Assembly: GCA_003164785.1 (NCBI GenBank)
Contig: PLUE01000016.1
Coordinates: forward strand, 124,001 to 188,000
Source: Gammaproteobacteria bacterium
GTDB taxonomy: Bacteria; Pseudomonadota; Gammaproteobacteria; Steroidobacterales; Steroidobacteraceae
Length of the DNA stretch: 64,000 nt
Direction of reading: 5' to 3'
A program made the position numbers and the translations under genes. Position 1 is the stretch's first letter; each line of letters begins with the position of its first letter. This document shows positions 26,056 to 34,940 of this stretch, in pieces. The notes under the pieces were generated by a model, which did not search any database, had not been told where the DNA came from, and worked only from the letters and a program-made list of their open reading frames with translations.

Positions 26056-26946
26056 TCAGTCGGGAATCTCGACCATCTGCCTAGACCGGCTGATCATCCA
26101 GGCAAAACCGATACCCGCCGACCAATAGCTCTTGCGTTGCACGAGCGGGCTGTCCGCAAACGCGGCACCGGACAACGAATCGTATCGCGCGTAGGCTCCC
26201 ACCCAGTACTTGGGGAAGCGCTTCGACAAGGCGCCGATCGTCTGAGTGCCGGCGTAACCGCCGCTGGCTCGATACTCGGGCCGCTGCAATGTCGCGTATT
26301 GCGGGGCAACTGTATAGAAGTAATTGTCGTAGCGGTGATCCGCGAACAGTGGTCCCGCCAGGACCCCGGCATGCCAGCCTTGCGCACCGAGCGGATCGAC
26401 CACATCCAGGGCGAACTGCGGTGAGAAGGTCCAGCCGATGAACCTCGGCGAGGAGTCGACCGTGAGCGCGGTACGCAGCGGCATTCGCAGATCGAATTTG
26501 ATCCGCCGGTCATCGCTGCGCATGAGGTGAAAGTTGAGCGAAGGCCCCACCTCCACGGTGGATTGCAGGTCCGGCATCCCGCTGCGCTCACGATCGTTCT
26601 TGACGGGCGTGGTGGCATTGCCGCTCACGTTCAGTTCGACCCAGTCTTGGTTGAACAACGTGCCGCGCACGCCGTCGCGATCCGCCTTGAAGAACTTGCC
26701 GTTGTAGAGGAGGTAGGGGACCGGCAGCGGATAGGCGTGGGTCGTGTTGGAACCTCGATAATCCTCGAAAGCGATCGCACCCAGCCCCAGCCCGAATTCA
26801 TATAATGGCGCGTCCCGCGCAGCAGCCGTGTCGGCGAGCGACGCAGCCAACAGCGCCGTGGAGAGCAGGGCCCCCGCCAGAAGCGTCGTGTTTCGCGTCA
26901 CCGTGACATGGAACGTTCGGCCGTCGCCATTTTGCGTGCGCGTCAT
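26056..26946 (-). CDS. MipA/OmpV family outer-membrane protein
   Basis: A 296-residue outer-membrane beta-barrel with a long N-terminal signal sequence (TTLLAGALLSTALLAASLA near 20). The body alternates strands and ends in the aromatic-rich YWSAGIGFAWMISRS; MipA/OmpV features include LGLGAIAFEDYRGS near 53. May help present or anchor the pigment, or act as scaffold. The ATG at 26946 overlaps the halogenase stop (TGATG), which excludes the longer upstream reading. Confidence 0.8.
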   Translation of the reverse strand: MTRTQNGDGRTFHVTVTRNTTLLAGALLSTALLAASLADTAAARDAPLYEFGLGLGAIAFEDYRGSNTTHAYPLPVPYLLYNGKFFKADRDGVRGTLFNQDWVELNVSGNATTPVKNDRERSGMPDLQSTVEVGPSLNFHLMRSDDRRIKFDLRMPLRTALTVDSSPRFIGWTFSPQFALDVVDPLGAQGWHAGVLAGPLFADHRYDNYFYTVAPQYATLQRPEYRASGGYAGTQTIGALSKRFPKYWVGAYARYDSLSGAAFADSPLVQRKSYWSAGIGFAWMISRSRQMVEIPD

Positions 26947-28274
26947 CAGCCGCTGGTCATGCGTTCGGGCTCGACGCGGATATTCGCCGAACGACTGCGC
27001 ATCGCGCGCAGGGTCCGGCCCAGATTGGCGAACGAGATCACATAGTAGAGGACCTTGAAGGCGCGCAGCGATCCCCAGATGGGCGTCCGACCGAACAGGT
27101 CGCCGGCCAGCACCGAGAGCAATGCTTCTTCCATCCGCAGCACATTGCGGGGACCGAGAAACAACTCGCGCATCGTCGGATTGGTCACCCGATAGATGAA
27201 CCAGGAGAACTCCTTGGGGCCGTGGCGCATCAGCTTGTCGAAACGTTTCAAGGCGCTCGACGCGCGGGCCGGTGCCTGGCGGCATCGGTCGACGGTCTCC
27301 GCGGCAGCCGCGCCGCCGTGCATCGCCAGCATGACGCCGGACGAAAACACGGGGTCGATGAAAGCGAAGGCATCGCCGACCAACAAATAATTCCTTCCGT
27401 AGCTGCGGTCGCAGGCGTACGCATAGTTGCCGGTGGCTTCCACCTCCGAGGCGAGCGTGGCGCCGCTCAGACGATCCGCCAGCGGCGGACATCGCGCGAT
27501 CGTCTCGAGAAAAAATTCGCGCAATGGGCCGGTGCGCGTCTTCATGTATTGCGGCCAGACGACTGCGCCGATGCTGGTGGTGCCGTCCGCCAACGGAATG
27601 AACCAGAACCAGCCATGGTCGAACCAATAAATGCCGATGTTTCCCTCGCGCTTGCCGCAGTCACGACGTGCGCCGGTGAAATGAGCATAGAGGGCGGCGC
27701 TGTTGTGCTTCTTGTTACGACGCTTGGTCTGCAGGCGATTGCCGAGAAAGGTGTCGCGTCCCGATGCATCGATGATCTGACCGGCCGTCCAGGACTGGGT
27801 GCGTCCATCGTCATGCATCCCGGCCACGCGCACCCCCGACCCGTCCTCGAGGAATTCGACGTCTTGGACCTTGCAGCCCTCGATGACCTCGGCGCCCTGG
27901 GCCGCGGCACGCCGGATCAATATCTCGTCGAATTCGGAGCGTCGGACCTGGTACGACATGGGCTGGGATTTGTCCCAGGCGTTGGCGAATTGAAATTCCT
28001 GGCGCCGGCCATCCGAAGGCGAAACGAACTCCGCGCCCCATTTCTCCATGCCGATGGCACGAACTTTTTCGGCAACGCCGAGTCTTTCCAGCAGCGGCAC
28101 ATTAGCGGGCAGCAGGGATTCGCCGATGTGGAACCGCGGGTGGCGGGACTTTTCCAGCACGACGACCCGGTAGCCCTTCTCGGCCAGGAGGATGGCCGCC
28201 GTGGCGCCGGCCGGGCCGCCGCCGATGACCAATATGTCGTGTCCTGTCGCAGGCGTGAAGGTGTCGGGCATCAT
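26946..28274 (-). CDS. FAD-dependent halogenase-like monooxygenase
   Basis: A 442-residue flavoprotein of the tryptophan/phenol halogenase family. N-terminal dinucleotide fold ILVIGGGPAGATAA near residue 14; HIGESLLPANVPLLERLG near 50; a likely catalytic Lys in MEKWGAEF near 80; and the halogenase signature WFWFIP (WxWxIP) near 222. Xanthomonadins are halogenated aryl polyenes, so this gene probably adds bromine or chlorine to the aryl head. The ATG at 28274 is chosen over a start at 28319. It leads the short minus-strand operon halogenase-MipA-PlsC-GT2 and needs a flavin reductase encoded elsewhere. Confidence 0.82.
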   Translation of the reverse strand: MMPDTFTPATGHDILVIGGGPAGATAAILLAEKGYRVVVLEKSRHPRFHIGESLLPANVPLLERLGVAEKVRAIGMEKWGAEFVSPSDGRRQEFQFANAWDKSQPMSYQVRRSEFDEILIRRAAAQGAEVIEGCKVQDVEFLEDGSGVRVAGMHDDGRTQSWTAGQIIDASGRDTFLGNRLQTKRRNKKHNSAALYAHFTGARRDCGKREGNIGIYWFDHGWFWFIPLADGTTSIGAVVWPQYMKTRTGPLREFFLETIARCPPLADRLSGATLASEVEATGNYAYACDRSYGRNYLLVGDAFAFIDPVFSSGVMLAMHGGAAAAETVDRCRQAPARASSALKRFDKLMRHGPKEFSWFIYRVTNPTMRELFLGPRNVLRMEEALLSVLAGDLFGRTPIWGSLRAFKVLYYVISFANLGRTLRAMRSRSANIRVEPERMTSG

Positions 28275-28374
28275 GAAGTCTTCTTTATCTTTCCCTGTTG
28301 GGTCGACCCGGGCGACCATCGCCGGAGTCTAACGTGCCGACAAACAGCGGTCCAACGCCTGTAAGATATCCCGT

Positions 28375-29058
28375 ATGCACATCTTGATCGTTGAAGATGA
28401 CGAAGTCGCCCGCGACACCCTCGCAAAGGCATTGCGTGAGGTGGGTCATACGGTGGATGTCGCGACGAACGGCCTCGACGGGCTCCACATGGCGTCATCC
28501 ATCGCCGTGGACCTGGCGATCGTCGACCGCATGCTGCCGAAGCTCGACGGGCTCGCCCTGGTCCAGTCGTTGCGCGCGACCGGCCGGAAGATGCCGGTCT
28601 TGATATTGAGCGCCCTCGGCGATGTCGATGACCGCATTACCGGTCTGCGAGCCGGTGGCGATGACTATCTGACGAAGCCCTATCACATGGCGGAGCTGCT
28701 CGCGCGCATCGATGCGCTGGCGCGTCGAGGCGATTCGGGCAACGCCGAGGCCAATACCCGGTTGAAACTGGCGGATCTCGAGCTGGATCGCATGACCCGG
28801 CGCGTCGTGCGCAATGGCAAGAAGATCGAGCTGACGGCACGCGAGTTTCAGCTGCTCGAGTTCATGATGCGCCATAGCGGCCAGGTGGTCACCCGTACGA
28901 TGCTGTTGGAGGGCGTGTGGGACTATCATTTCGATCCGCAAACCAACGTCATCGACGTGCACATCAGCCGGCTGCGTCAGGCGATCGACAAGGATTTCGA
29001 CAAGCCGCTGCTGCATACGGTACGTGGTGCAGGGTACAGTCTGCGCGAAGACGAATAG
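28375..29058 (+). CDS. OmpR-family response regulator
   Basis: A 227-residue two-component regulator: receiver domain (1-120) with phospho-acceptor Asp51 in AIVDRMLP and Lys in DDYLTKPY, and a winged-helix DNA-binding domain (about 128-225) with REFQLLEFMMRH, HISRLRQAID and TVRGAGYSL. Divergent from the halogenase gene across about 100 nt, so it might regulate the pigment locus, but this is inferred only from position. Its stop overlaps the kinase GTG by one nt. Confidence 0.93.
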   Translation: MHILIVEDDEVARDTLAKALREVGHTVDVATNGLDGLHMASSIAVDLAIVDRMLPKLDGLALVQSLRATGRKMPVLILSALGDVDDRITGLRAGGDDYLTKPYHMAELLARIDALARRGDSGNAEANTRLKLADLELDRMTRRVVRNGKKIELTAREFQLLEFMMRHSGQVVTRTMLLEGVWDYHFDPQTNVIDVHISRLRQAIDKDFDKPLLHTVRGAGYSLREDE

Positions 29059-30467
29059 TGGATATCGCACTGCGGCGACCCATGAGCCCGGACCAGCGAT
29101 TTCTGGGCGTGCTCGATACCTCGCCGTTTCGCATCGCCATCGTCTATTCGGTCGTGTTCGCGTGCGGTGCCGCCGCGTTGCTCGGCGCCGTGGACTTCGC
29201 GGTATCACGGGTCGTCGATGGCAGCACCGACAACCTGATCGAGGCCGAGGTCCAGGGACTGCGTGAGCAGGTGTTGGTGCTGTCGCGCGGGGACTTCATC
29301 GAGCTCATCGAACAACGCTCGCAGGACCAGGATGTGCGTGGCGCGGTGTACCTGATGGTGGATCCGCAGCTTCGCCCGGTCGCGGGCAATGTTCCCACGT
29401 GGCCGAAGATCGCCGCCGATGAAGGCAAGTGGATCCAGTTCAAGGTGTCGGTGCCGTTCGGCGATGAAACCCGCGAGCACGAGATGCGGGCGCAACGCTT
29501 TCCCCTCCCCGGCGGCTATCGGATGCTGGTGGGGCACGACGTGCAGGAGCGCCAGGACGTCAAAAATCTGATGATGCGTGGATTGATGGCCGCCGTGGTG
29601 CTGACCTTGATGATGGGCCTGGGTGGCGGATTCTGGATGGGTCGTCGAATCCTGGCGCAGGCGGGGGCGATCTCGGCGGTGGCCACCCAGATCATGCGCG
29701 GCGACCTGTCGCAGCGACTGCCGGTGCGCAAGGCGGACGATGAGATCAACACGCTGGCGCGTGAGATCAACAGCATGTTGGACAAGATCGAACAGCTCAC
29801 GCTCGGCATGCGGACGGTTCTCGACAGTGCGGCGCACGACCTGCGCACCCCGCTCAACCGGCTGCAGGCCACCGCCGAAGGCGCGATGAGTCAATTGGTC
29901 CCCGGTTCGGTCGAGCGGCGTGTACTGGAAGGAGTCTCGACCGAGGTCGACCACATGCGCAGCACCTTGGACGCATTATTGCGGATTGCGCTCGCCGAAA
30001 CCGGCACGGTGGCACGCGAGCCGGTCGACCTGTCCGAATTGGTGGCGAGCATGGTCGAACTCTATGCGCCGGTGGGCGAAGAGCGCGGCATTGCCCTGGA
30101 GAGCGCCGTGGCGACGGGCGCTCACGTGCAGGGCAGCCGTCAACTGCTGGCGCAGGCGCTCGCCAATCTGCTCGACAATGCCATTAAATTCACCCCGGAC
30201 GGCGGCCACATCCGGGTTTCGCTGCGCGGATCGAGCACCGAGCCGGAGGTCGTCGTCGAGGACGATGGGCCGGGCATACCGGCCGACAAACGCGAGATCG
30301 TTCTGGGCCGGCGCGTGCGCCTCGACGAGGCGCGAAAATTCCCCGGGTCCGGCCTGGGCTTGTCTTTGGTGGCCGCCGTCACCAAATTGCACGGTGCGCG
30401 GCTGGTTCTCGATGATGCGCGGCCCGGATTGCTGGCGCCGGGCTTACGGGTTTCGTTAAAATTTTGA
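29058..30467 (+). CDS. Membrane sensor histidine kinase (OmpR-system partner)
   Basis: A kinase of about 469 residues, partner of the preceding regulator. TM1 near 20-42 (IAIVYSVVFACGAAALLGAV), a periplasmic sensing region of about 120 residues, TM2 near 170-195, HAMP, then dimerisation domain with phospho-His in LDSAAHDLRTPLNRLQ and an HATPase with N box LLDNAIKFTP, G1 VEDDGPGIP and G2 GSGLGLSLV. All kinase boxes intact. Start is either the GTG overlapping the regulator stop (TAGTG, chosen) or the ATG at 29082. Signal unknown. Confidence 0.9.
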   Translation: MDIALRRPMSPDQRFLGVLDTSPFRIAIVYSVVFACGAAALLGAVDFAVSRVVDGSTDNLIEAEVQGLREQVLVLSRGDFIELIEQRSQDQDVRGAVYLMVDPQLRPVAGNVPTWPKIAADEGKWIQFKVSVPFGDETREHEMRAQRFPLPGGYRMLVGHDVQERQDVKNLMMRGLMAAVVLTLMMGLGGGFWMGRRILAQAGAISAVATQIMRGDLSQRLPVRKADDEINTLAREINSMLDKIEQLTLGMRTVLDSAAHDLRTPLNRLQATAEGAMSQLVPGSVERRVLEGVSTEVDHMRSTLDALLRIALAETGTVAREPVDLSELVASMVELYAPVGEERGIALESAVATGAHVQGSRQLLAQALANLLDNAIKFTPDGGHIRVSLRGSSTEPEVVVEDDGPGIPADKREIVLGRRVRLDEARKFPGSGLGLSLVAAVTKLHGARLVLDDARPGLLAPGLRVSLKF

Positions 30468-30473
30468 GGTTTC

Positions 30474-32552
30474 ATGATCAGAAATTTGGTTGGATGTGCG
30501 GGGTTGTTGGCCATGGCAGCTTGTTCCACCGGTAACCAATTGGGGGCACCCGGCGCAGGGGCGTCCGGCGTCGGGGCACCCGGCGCAGGGGCGTCCGGTG
30601 TGGATACCGAGTATGTCGACGCCGCGGTACGGCCACAGGACGATCTCTATCGCCACTTGAACGGCAGGTGGCTGGACACCTTCCAACTGCCGCCGGACAA
30701 GGGCTCCTACGGCGCGTTCACGCACATCGACGATGAGACGCAGGATCAGCTGCGCGGCATCGTCGACGGGTTGAGCAGTCAAGGCGCCGTCACCAGCGGC
30801 GCATCGGCGGCCGACGCCCGCAAGCTGGCCGACTTATATGCGAGCTACATGGACGAACCTCATTTGGAGGCGCTGGGTCTCGCGCCGTTGAAGCCGCAGT
30901 TCGCCGCGATCGATGCGCTGACCAGCAAACGTGAGATCCCTGCCCTGATCGCGCAGTTCAACCGCACGGGTGCCGGTGCCCCCTATGACATTGATATCGA
31001 CCTCGATCCGAAGGATTCGACGCGATATGCCGTCACATTGACCCAGAGCGGGCTGGGGCTGCCCGACCGGGACTATTATCTGAAGGACGACGCCAAGCTG
31101 AAGGACGCGCGCGCAAAGTATCTGGCGCACATTGAAAAGATGCTGGGAATGGCGGGGGATGCCGATGCGCATCAGAGCGCCGCCGCCATCTTGCAGCTCG
31201 AGACCGAGCTGGCGCGGCTGCAGTGGACGAGGGTGGAGAACCGCGATCCCGAAAAGACGTACAACAAGATTGCCGTCCCGGATCTCGCGCGATTGATGCC
31301 GGACTACGATTGGCACAGTTATCTCGAGCACGGCGGAGTCGCAGACAAGATCGACTATGTGATCGTGCGCCAGCCCAGCTATTTCGGCGGCCTAGACCGG
31401 CTGTTGTCGCAGACGTCGCTCGGCACATGGAAGAGCTATTTCAAGTGGCACCAGCTGTCGGACGCGGCGCCGTACCTGTCCAAGGCCTTCGTGGACGAGC
31501 GCTTCGCCTTCACCGGAACCGTCTTGCGGGGGATTCCGGAGAACCGGCCGCGCTGGAAGCGCGGGATGGTGGTGCTGGACGGTTCGATGGGCGAGGCGCT
31601 CGGCAAGCTCTATGTGGAGAAGTACTTCCCGCCGCAGAACAAGGCGCGCATGGAGGTGCTGGTCCACAACCTGCTCGACGCATACCAGCGGGACATCGTG
31701 ACGCTCGATTGGATGAGTCCGCAAACCAAGCTCGGGGCCCAGGCGAAGCTGGCCAAGTTGGTCACCAAGATCGGCTATCCGGACCATTGGCGCGATTACG
31801 GCACCCTGTCGATCAGTCGCGACGACCTATGGGGCAATCTGCGGCGAGCGTCGGAATTCGAGTATCGGCGCGGCGTGGCCAAGCTGGGCACGCCGATCGA
31901 TCGCAGCGAATGGTTCATGACGCCGCAGACGGTCAACGCCTACTACAACCCAGTCATGAACGAGATCGTGTTTCCGGCCGCGATCTTGCAGCCGCCATTC
32001 TTCGACGCGAACGCCGACGATGCCGTGAACTACGGCGGCATCGTGGCCGTTATCGGTCACGAGGTCAGCCATGGCTTCGACGACAAGGGCAGCCAGTACG
32101 ATGCCGACGGCAACCTGCATGACTGGTTCACGAAGGAAGATCATGAAAAGTTCGCGGCCAAAACCAAGGCTTTGGTGGCGCAATACAGCGTCTACGAGCC
32201 GGTGCCCGGCTATCACGTCAACGGCGAGCTCACGCTCGGCGAGAACATCGGCGACAACTCCGGGCTCGCCATTGCCTACAAAGCATACCGGCTGGCGCTG
32301 GGGGGCAGAACTGCTCCGACCATCGACGGGCTCTCCGGCCCGCAGCGCTTTTACCTGGGGTGGGCGCAGGTGTGGCGCGGCAAGATGCGCGACGACGAAG
32401 CGATGCAGCGCACCAAGACGGATCCGCATTCGCCCGCCCAGGTGCGAGGCAACGCGACGCTCAGAAATCAGGCAGGCTTCTATGAAGCCTTCGACGTGAA
32501 GCCCGGCGACAGGATGTATCTACCGCCGGAGCAGCGCGTCACCATCTGGTAG
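30474..32552 (+). CDS. pepO: M13-family (neprilysin/PepO-like) zinc metallopeptidase lipoprotein
   Basis: A 692-residue secreted endopeptidase for short peptides. Signal peptide with a lipobox-like LLAMAACSTG (Cys near residue 17) implies anchoring in the outer membrane. After a repeated Gly/Ala linker comes the M13 N-domain, and the zinc site VIGHEVSHGFDDKG near 525 (HExxH) with the third ligand in ENIGDNSGL near 590. The C-terminus RVTIW is typical for PepO. Starts 6 nt after the kinase stop but is probably functionally separate. Confidence 0.93.
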   Translation: MIRNLVGCAGLLAMAACSTGNQLGAPGAGASGVGAPGAGASGVDTEYVDAAVRPQDDLYRHLNGRWLDTFQLPPDKGSYGAFTHIDDETQDQLRGIVDGLSSQGAVTSGASAADARKLADLYASYMDEPHLEALGLAPLKPQFAAIDALTSKREIPALIAQFNRTGAGAPYDIDIDLDPKDSTRYAVTLTQSGLGLPDRDYYLKDDAKLKDARAKYLAHIEKMLGMAGDADAHQSAAAILQLETELARLQWTRVENRDPEKTYNKIAVPDLARLMPDYDWHSYLEHGGVADKIDYVIVRQPSYFGGLDRLLSQTSLGTWKSYFKWHQLSDAAPYLSKAFVDERFAFTGTVLRGIPENRPRWKRGMVVLDGSMGEALGKLYVEKYFPPQNKARMEVLVHNLLDAYQRDIVTLDWMSPQTKLGAQAKLAKLVTKIGYPDHWRDYGTLSISRDDLWGNLRRASEFEYRRGVAKLGTPIDRSEWFMTPQTVNAYYNPVMNEIVFPAAILQPPFFDANADDAVNYGGIVAVIGHEVSHGFDDKGSQYDADGNLHDWFTKEDHEKFAAKTKALVAQYSVYEPVPGYHVNGELTLGENIGDNSGLAIAYKAYRLALGGRTAPTIDGLSGPQRFYLGWAQVWRGKMRDDEAMQRTKTDPHSPAQVRGNATLRNQAGFYEAFDVKPGDRMYLPPEQRVTIW
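30543..30602 (+). repeat. 30-bp tandem duplication in the pepO lipoprotein linker
   Basis: A 30-bp unit occurs twice in frame and encodes two copies of GAPGAGASGV just after the lipidated Cys. It lengthens a flexible linker between the membrane anchor and the peptidase; copies are nearly identical, suggesting recent expansion. Confidence 0.85.
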
Positions 32553-32565
32553 AAGCGTCAAATTA

Positions 32566-32602
32566 TCGGCGCATCGGTCGGCGGGAGTCGCCGACGCGCC
32601 GA
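32566..32602 (+). terminator. Strong hairpin between pepO and fliL
   Basis: Nested stems TCGGCGC/GCGCCGA and GTCGGCG/CGCCGAC with a GGAGT loop and a four-base bulge begin 14 nt after the pepO stop. There is no T run, so it is a candidate terminator or insulating structure upstream of the fliL sigma-54 promoter. Confidence 0.5.
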
Positions 32603-32655
32603 ACGGAATACCGTAACGTACTGAATATAAATAAGAAAATACGCTAGCTCTCGCC

Positions 32656-32671
32656 TGGCATAGATCTTGCT
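32656..32671 (+). promoter_or_regulatory. Consensus sigma-54 promoter of the fliL operon
   Basis: TGGCATAGATCTTGCT fits the -24/-12 pattern (GG and GC at the correct 10-nt distance; only one of the flanking positions differs). Predicted start near 32682, 33 nt before the fliL ATG. This excludes a TTG start at 32667. Confidence 0.85.
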
Positions 32672-32714
32672 AATTCCTGTCTGCGGCAGTCGCGCCGTGA
32701 CAGGAATCGACATC

Positions 32715-33272
32715 ATGGCCGATGCGGACGAAGCTCCTCCTCCCCCCCCGAAAAAATCGGGCGGCGTCATGGGCACGCTGATAAGCGGCGTCGGCATATT
32801 CGTGCTGACGCTGGCCGCCGTCGTGGTCGGCGGCGGCATCAACGCCAAGCTGCATCCGATGCCCGACTTCAAACTGGACAAGGACGGCAAGATCACCCCC
32901 GTCATGGGGTCATCGTCGTCGGGCGGTCACGGCGAGGGGGGCGAGGGCGGCGGCAAAGCCGCGGTGTACTACGCCATCGACCCACCCCTGGTCGTCAACT
33001 TCGAGGACGGCTCGGTGGTGCGCTTTCTACAGATCACCATGGAATTGATGGCCCACGACCCGAAAGTGATCGAGAGCGCCACCAAGAACATGCCGCTGAT
33101 CCGCAACAACCTGTTGCTGCTCATGAGCAACCGCAACTACCAATCGATGATGTCGCGCGAGGGCAAGGAGAAGCTGCGGCAGGAAGCCCTGACCGAAGTC
33201 AATGCGGTGCAGAAGAAGCAGGGCGGAGATTCGGTCGACGATCTTTTGTTCACAACCTTCGTGGTGCAGTAA
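32715..33272 (+). CDS. fliL: FliL flagellar basal-body/stator protein
   Basis: A 185-residue single-pass inner-membrane protein that supports stator function. TM segment near residues 19-40 (ISGVGIFVLTLAAVVVGGG); periplasmic FliL domain with YYAIDPPLVVNFEDGSVVRF near 80 and the final DDLLFTTFVVQ. The ATG at 32715 has AGGAA eight nt upstream and is downstream of the predicted sigma-54 start. Gly-rich linker SSSGGHGEGGEGG near 65. First gene of the fliLMNOPQR-flhBA operon; overlaps fliM by one nt. Confidence 0.92.
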   Translation: MADADEAPPPPPKKSGGVMGTLISGVGIFVLTLAAVVVGGGINAKLHPMPDFKLDKDGKITPVMGSSSSGGHGEGGEGGGKAAVYYAIDPPLVVNFEDGSVVRFLQITMELMAHDPKVIESATKNMPLIRNNLLLLMSNRNYQSMMSREGKEKLRQEALTEVNAVQKKQGGDSVDDLLFTTFVVQ

Positions 33273-34237
33273 TGGCCGCAACCGAATCAGAAGCTGCCGC
33301 CGGGATTGCGCCGGCCGCCAACGCGATCTCCGAGGAAGAAGTCTCGGCGCTGCTCGAGAAGGATCATTCCGACGCAGTGAGACCCTACGATTTCACGCTT
33401 CAGAGGATCAATCGAACCCAGCTGCCCATGCTCGAAGTCGTGGCCAAGAGCTTCGCCGATCGCATGGGCGTCTCGCTGTCGGGGCTGTTGGGGCGCGATG
33501 CCACCGTGCAGTTCACGGCGCTCGATTCGTCCAAAGCGGCGGAACTGCAGGCTGCGTTGCCGGTGCCGGCCAGTCTCGCCATCGTGCGACTCAAGCCGCT
33601 GCCCGGACTTGCGTTCGTGAGCGTCGAACCGGGGCTGCTCCTCACGCTGCTGGACGGGTTCTTCGGCGGCTCGGGTCGCGCAACCAGCGATAGTCATGCT
33701 GCCATCGCGCCGGCCGCACAACGCTTCCTGGCCCTCATGCTGCGCAGCGTCGCGGCCGACTGGACCGCGGCCTGGGTGCCCGTCGCGCCCATGGAGCTGG
33801 AGCTCGTCAAGCAGGAGACCAACCCCCGTTTGATGCAATTGGGTGGTCCGCAGGACGCCATGCTGGTGTTGAAATTCACCGTCGAATTCGGCGCACGCAG
33901 CGGCTGCATCGACTGGTTGCTGCCGGAGAGCGTCCTGGCGCCCGTCCGTGAGGCGCTCTCCTCGGAAGGCGCCAGTGCGCCGGTGCCCAAGCAGGAAGCC
34001 TGGGGCCCCAGGCTGCGGTCTGTATTGCAGGAGGCTGAACTCGAAACCCGGGCGATCCTGGCGCAGGCCAAGATCAGCCTGCGCGAACTCGTGAGCTTGA
34101 CCCCCGGCGACGTCATCCCCATCGAAGCGCCGCAGCACGTCACTTTGCTGGCGGGTGAGGTTCCGCTGTATCGAGGCCGCTTTGGCGTCTCGCAGGGACG
34201 CAACGCAATGAAAATCATCCCTGGAGGAACCGCATGA
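33272..34237 (+). CDS. fliM: FliM flagellar switch protein
   Basis: A 321-residue C-ring protein that binds phospho-CheY and reverses rotation. N-terminal CheY-binding peptide region ISEEEVSALLEKDHSD near 22, central CheC-like domain (about 40-220) and C-terminal SpoA domain with LTPGDVIPIEAPQHVTLLAG near 275. Start overlaps the fliL stop (TAATG); end overlaps fliN (ATGA). Confidence 0.94.
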   Translation: MAATESEAAAGIAPAANAISEEEVSALLEKDHSDAVRPYDFTLQRINRTQLPMLEVVAKSFADRMGVSLSGLLGRDATVQFTALDSSKAAELQAALPVPASLAIVRLKPLPGLAFVSVEPGLLLTLLDGFFGGSGRATSDSHAAIAPAAQRFLALMLRSVAADWTAAWVPVAPMELELVKQETNPRLMQLGGPQDAMLVLKFTVEFGARSGCIDWLLPESVLAPVREALSSEGASAPVPKQEAWGPRLRSVLQEAELETRAILAQAKISLRELVSLTPGDVIPIEAPQHVTLLAGEVPLYRGRFGVSQGRNAMKIIPGGTA

Positions 34238-34581
34238 GCGTAGCTGATCCCAAGAACGGCGCTGTGGCGCGGGCGCATTTCAACGATCTGGGCCCCAGCG
34301 CCGCCTCCGGCACAGGCGGCGAAATCAATCTGAACCTGATCCTCGACGTCTCGGTGACGCTCGCGCTCGAGGTGGGGCGGGCCCGGATGCCGGTGCGCGA
34401 TCTTCTGGCGCTCGCGCCCGGCGCCATCGTCGAACTCGACCGGCTCGCCGGCGAACCGCTCGACGTGCTGGTGAACGGCGTGCGCATCGCGCGGGGCGAA
34501 GTGGTCGTGGTTAACGAGAAGTTCGGCATCCGCCTGACCGAGGTGGTGAGCCCGACGGAAAGGATGGAACACGCGCGATGA
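34234..34581 (+). CDS. fliN: FliN flagellar switch protein
   Basis: A 115-residue C-ring component. The SpoA domain (about 28-105) shows the family pattern [20 protein letters not shown] near 30, [20 protein letters not shown] near 53 and [15 protein letters not shown] at the end. Coupled to fliM and fliO by 4-nt overlaps. Slightly divergent N-terminus, otherwise standard length. Confidence 0.94.
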   Translation: MSVADPKNGAVARAHFNDLGPSAASGTGGEINLNLILDVSVTLALEVGRARMPVRDLLALAPGAIVELDRLAGEPLDVLVNGVRIARGEVVVVNEKFGIRLTEVVSPTERMEHAR

Positions 34582-34940
34582 CCGGCATGGCGCAACCCGC
34601 CTCGCCCTTGTCGGTGAGCAGCCTGGCACAGCTCACCTTGAGCCTGCTCGCCATCGTTGCATTGATCTTTGCCATCAGCTGGCTCTTGAAGCGCTTCAAG
34701 CTGGCGGCGCCGCGCGGGCGGGGCGACATCAGCGTCATCGATCAACTCGCCATCGGGCCGCGCGAGCGCATCGTGCTGGTCCGCGTCGGCGACAGTCAGG
34801 TGTTGGTGGGCATCGGTTCGGCGGGCATGATTGCCCTGACGCCGCTTGCCAAGCCGATCGAAGTGTCCGGGCCACCGGCGGCTCCTTTGTTCGCCGATCG
34901 CCTGCGCGAGTTCATCAAGCGGCCGGGCGGCGCGGCCTGA
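34578..34940 (+). CDS. fliO: FliO flagellar export assembly factor
   Basis: A 120-residue inner-membrane protein that helps assemble the FliP5-FliR export gate. N-terminal TM near 20-37 ([20 protein letters not shown]), then a small cytoplasmic domain with [20 protein letters not shown] near 51 and DSQVLVGIG. Overlaps fliN by 4 nt and fliP by 1 nt. Confidence 0.9.
   Translation: MTGMAQPASPLSVSSLAQLTLSLLAIVALIFAISWLLKRFKLAAPRGRGDISVIDQLAIGPRERIVLVRVGDSQVLVGIGSAGMIALTPLAKPIEVSGPPAAPLFADRLREFIKRPGGAA

Noticed and set aside
32563-32570. Perfect FliA -10 (GCCGATAA) on the minus strand after pepO
   Set aside because: No -35-like octamer at the required 11-nt distance, and no gene on the minus strand follows.
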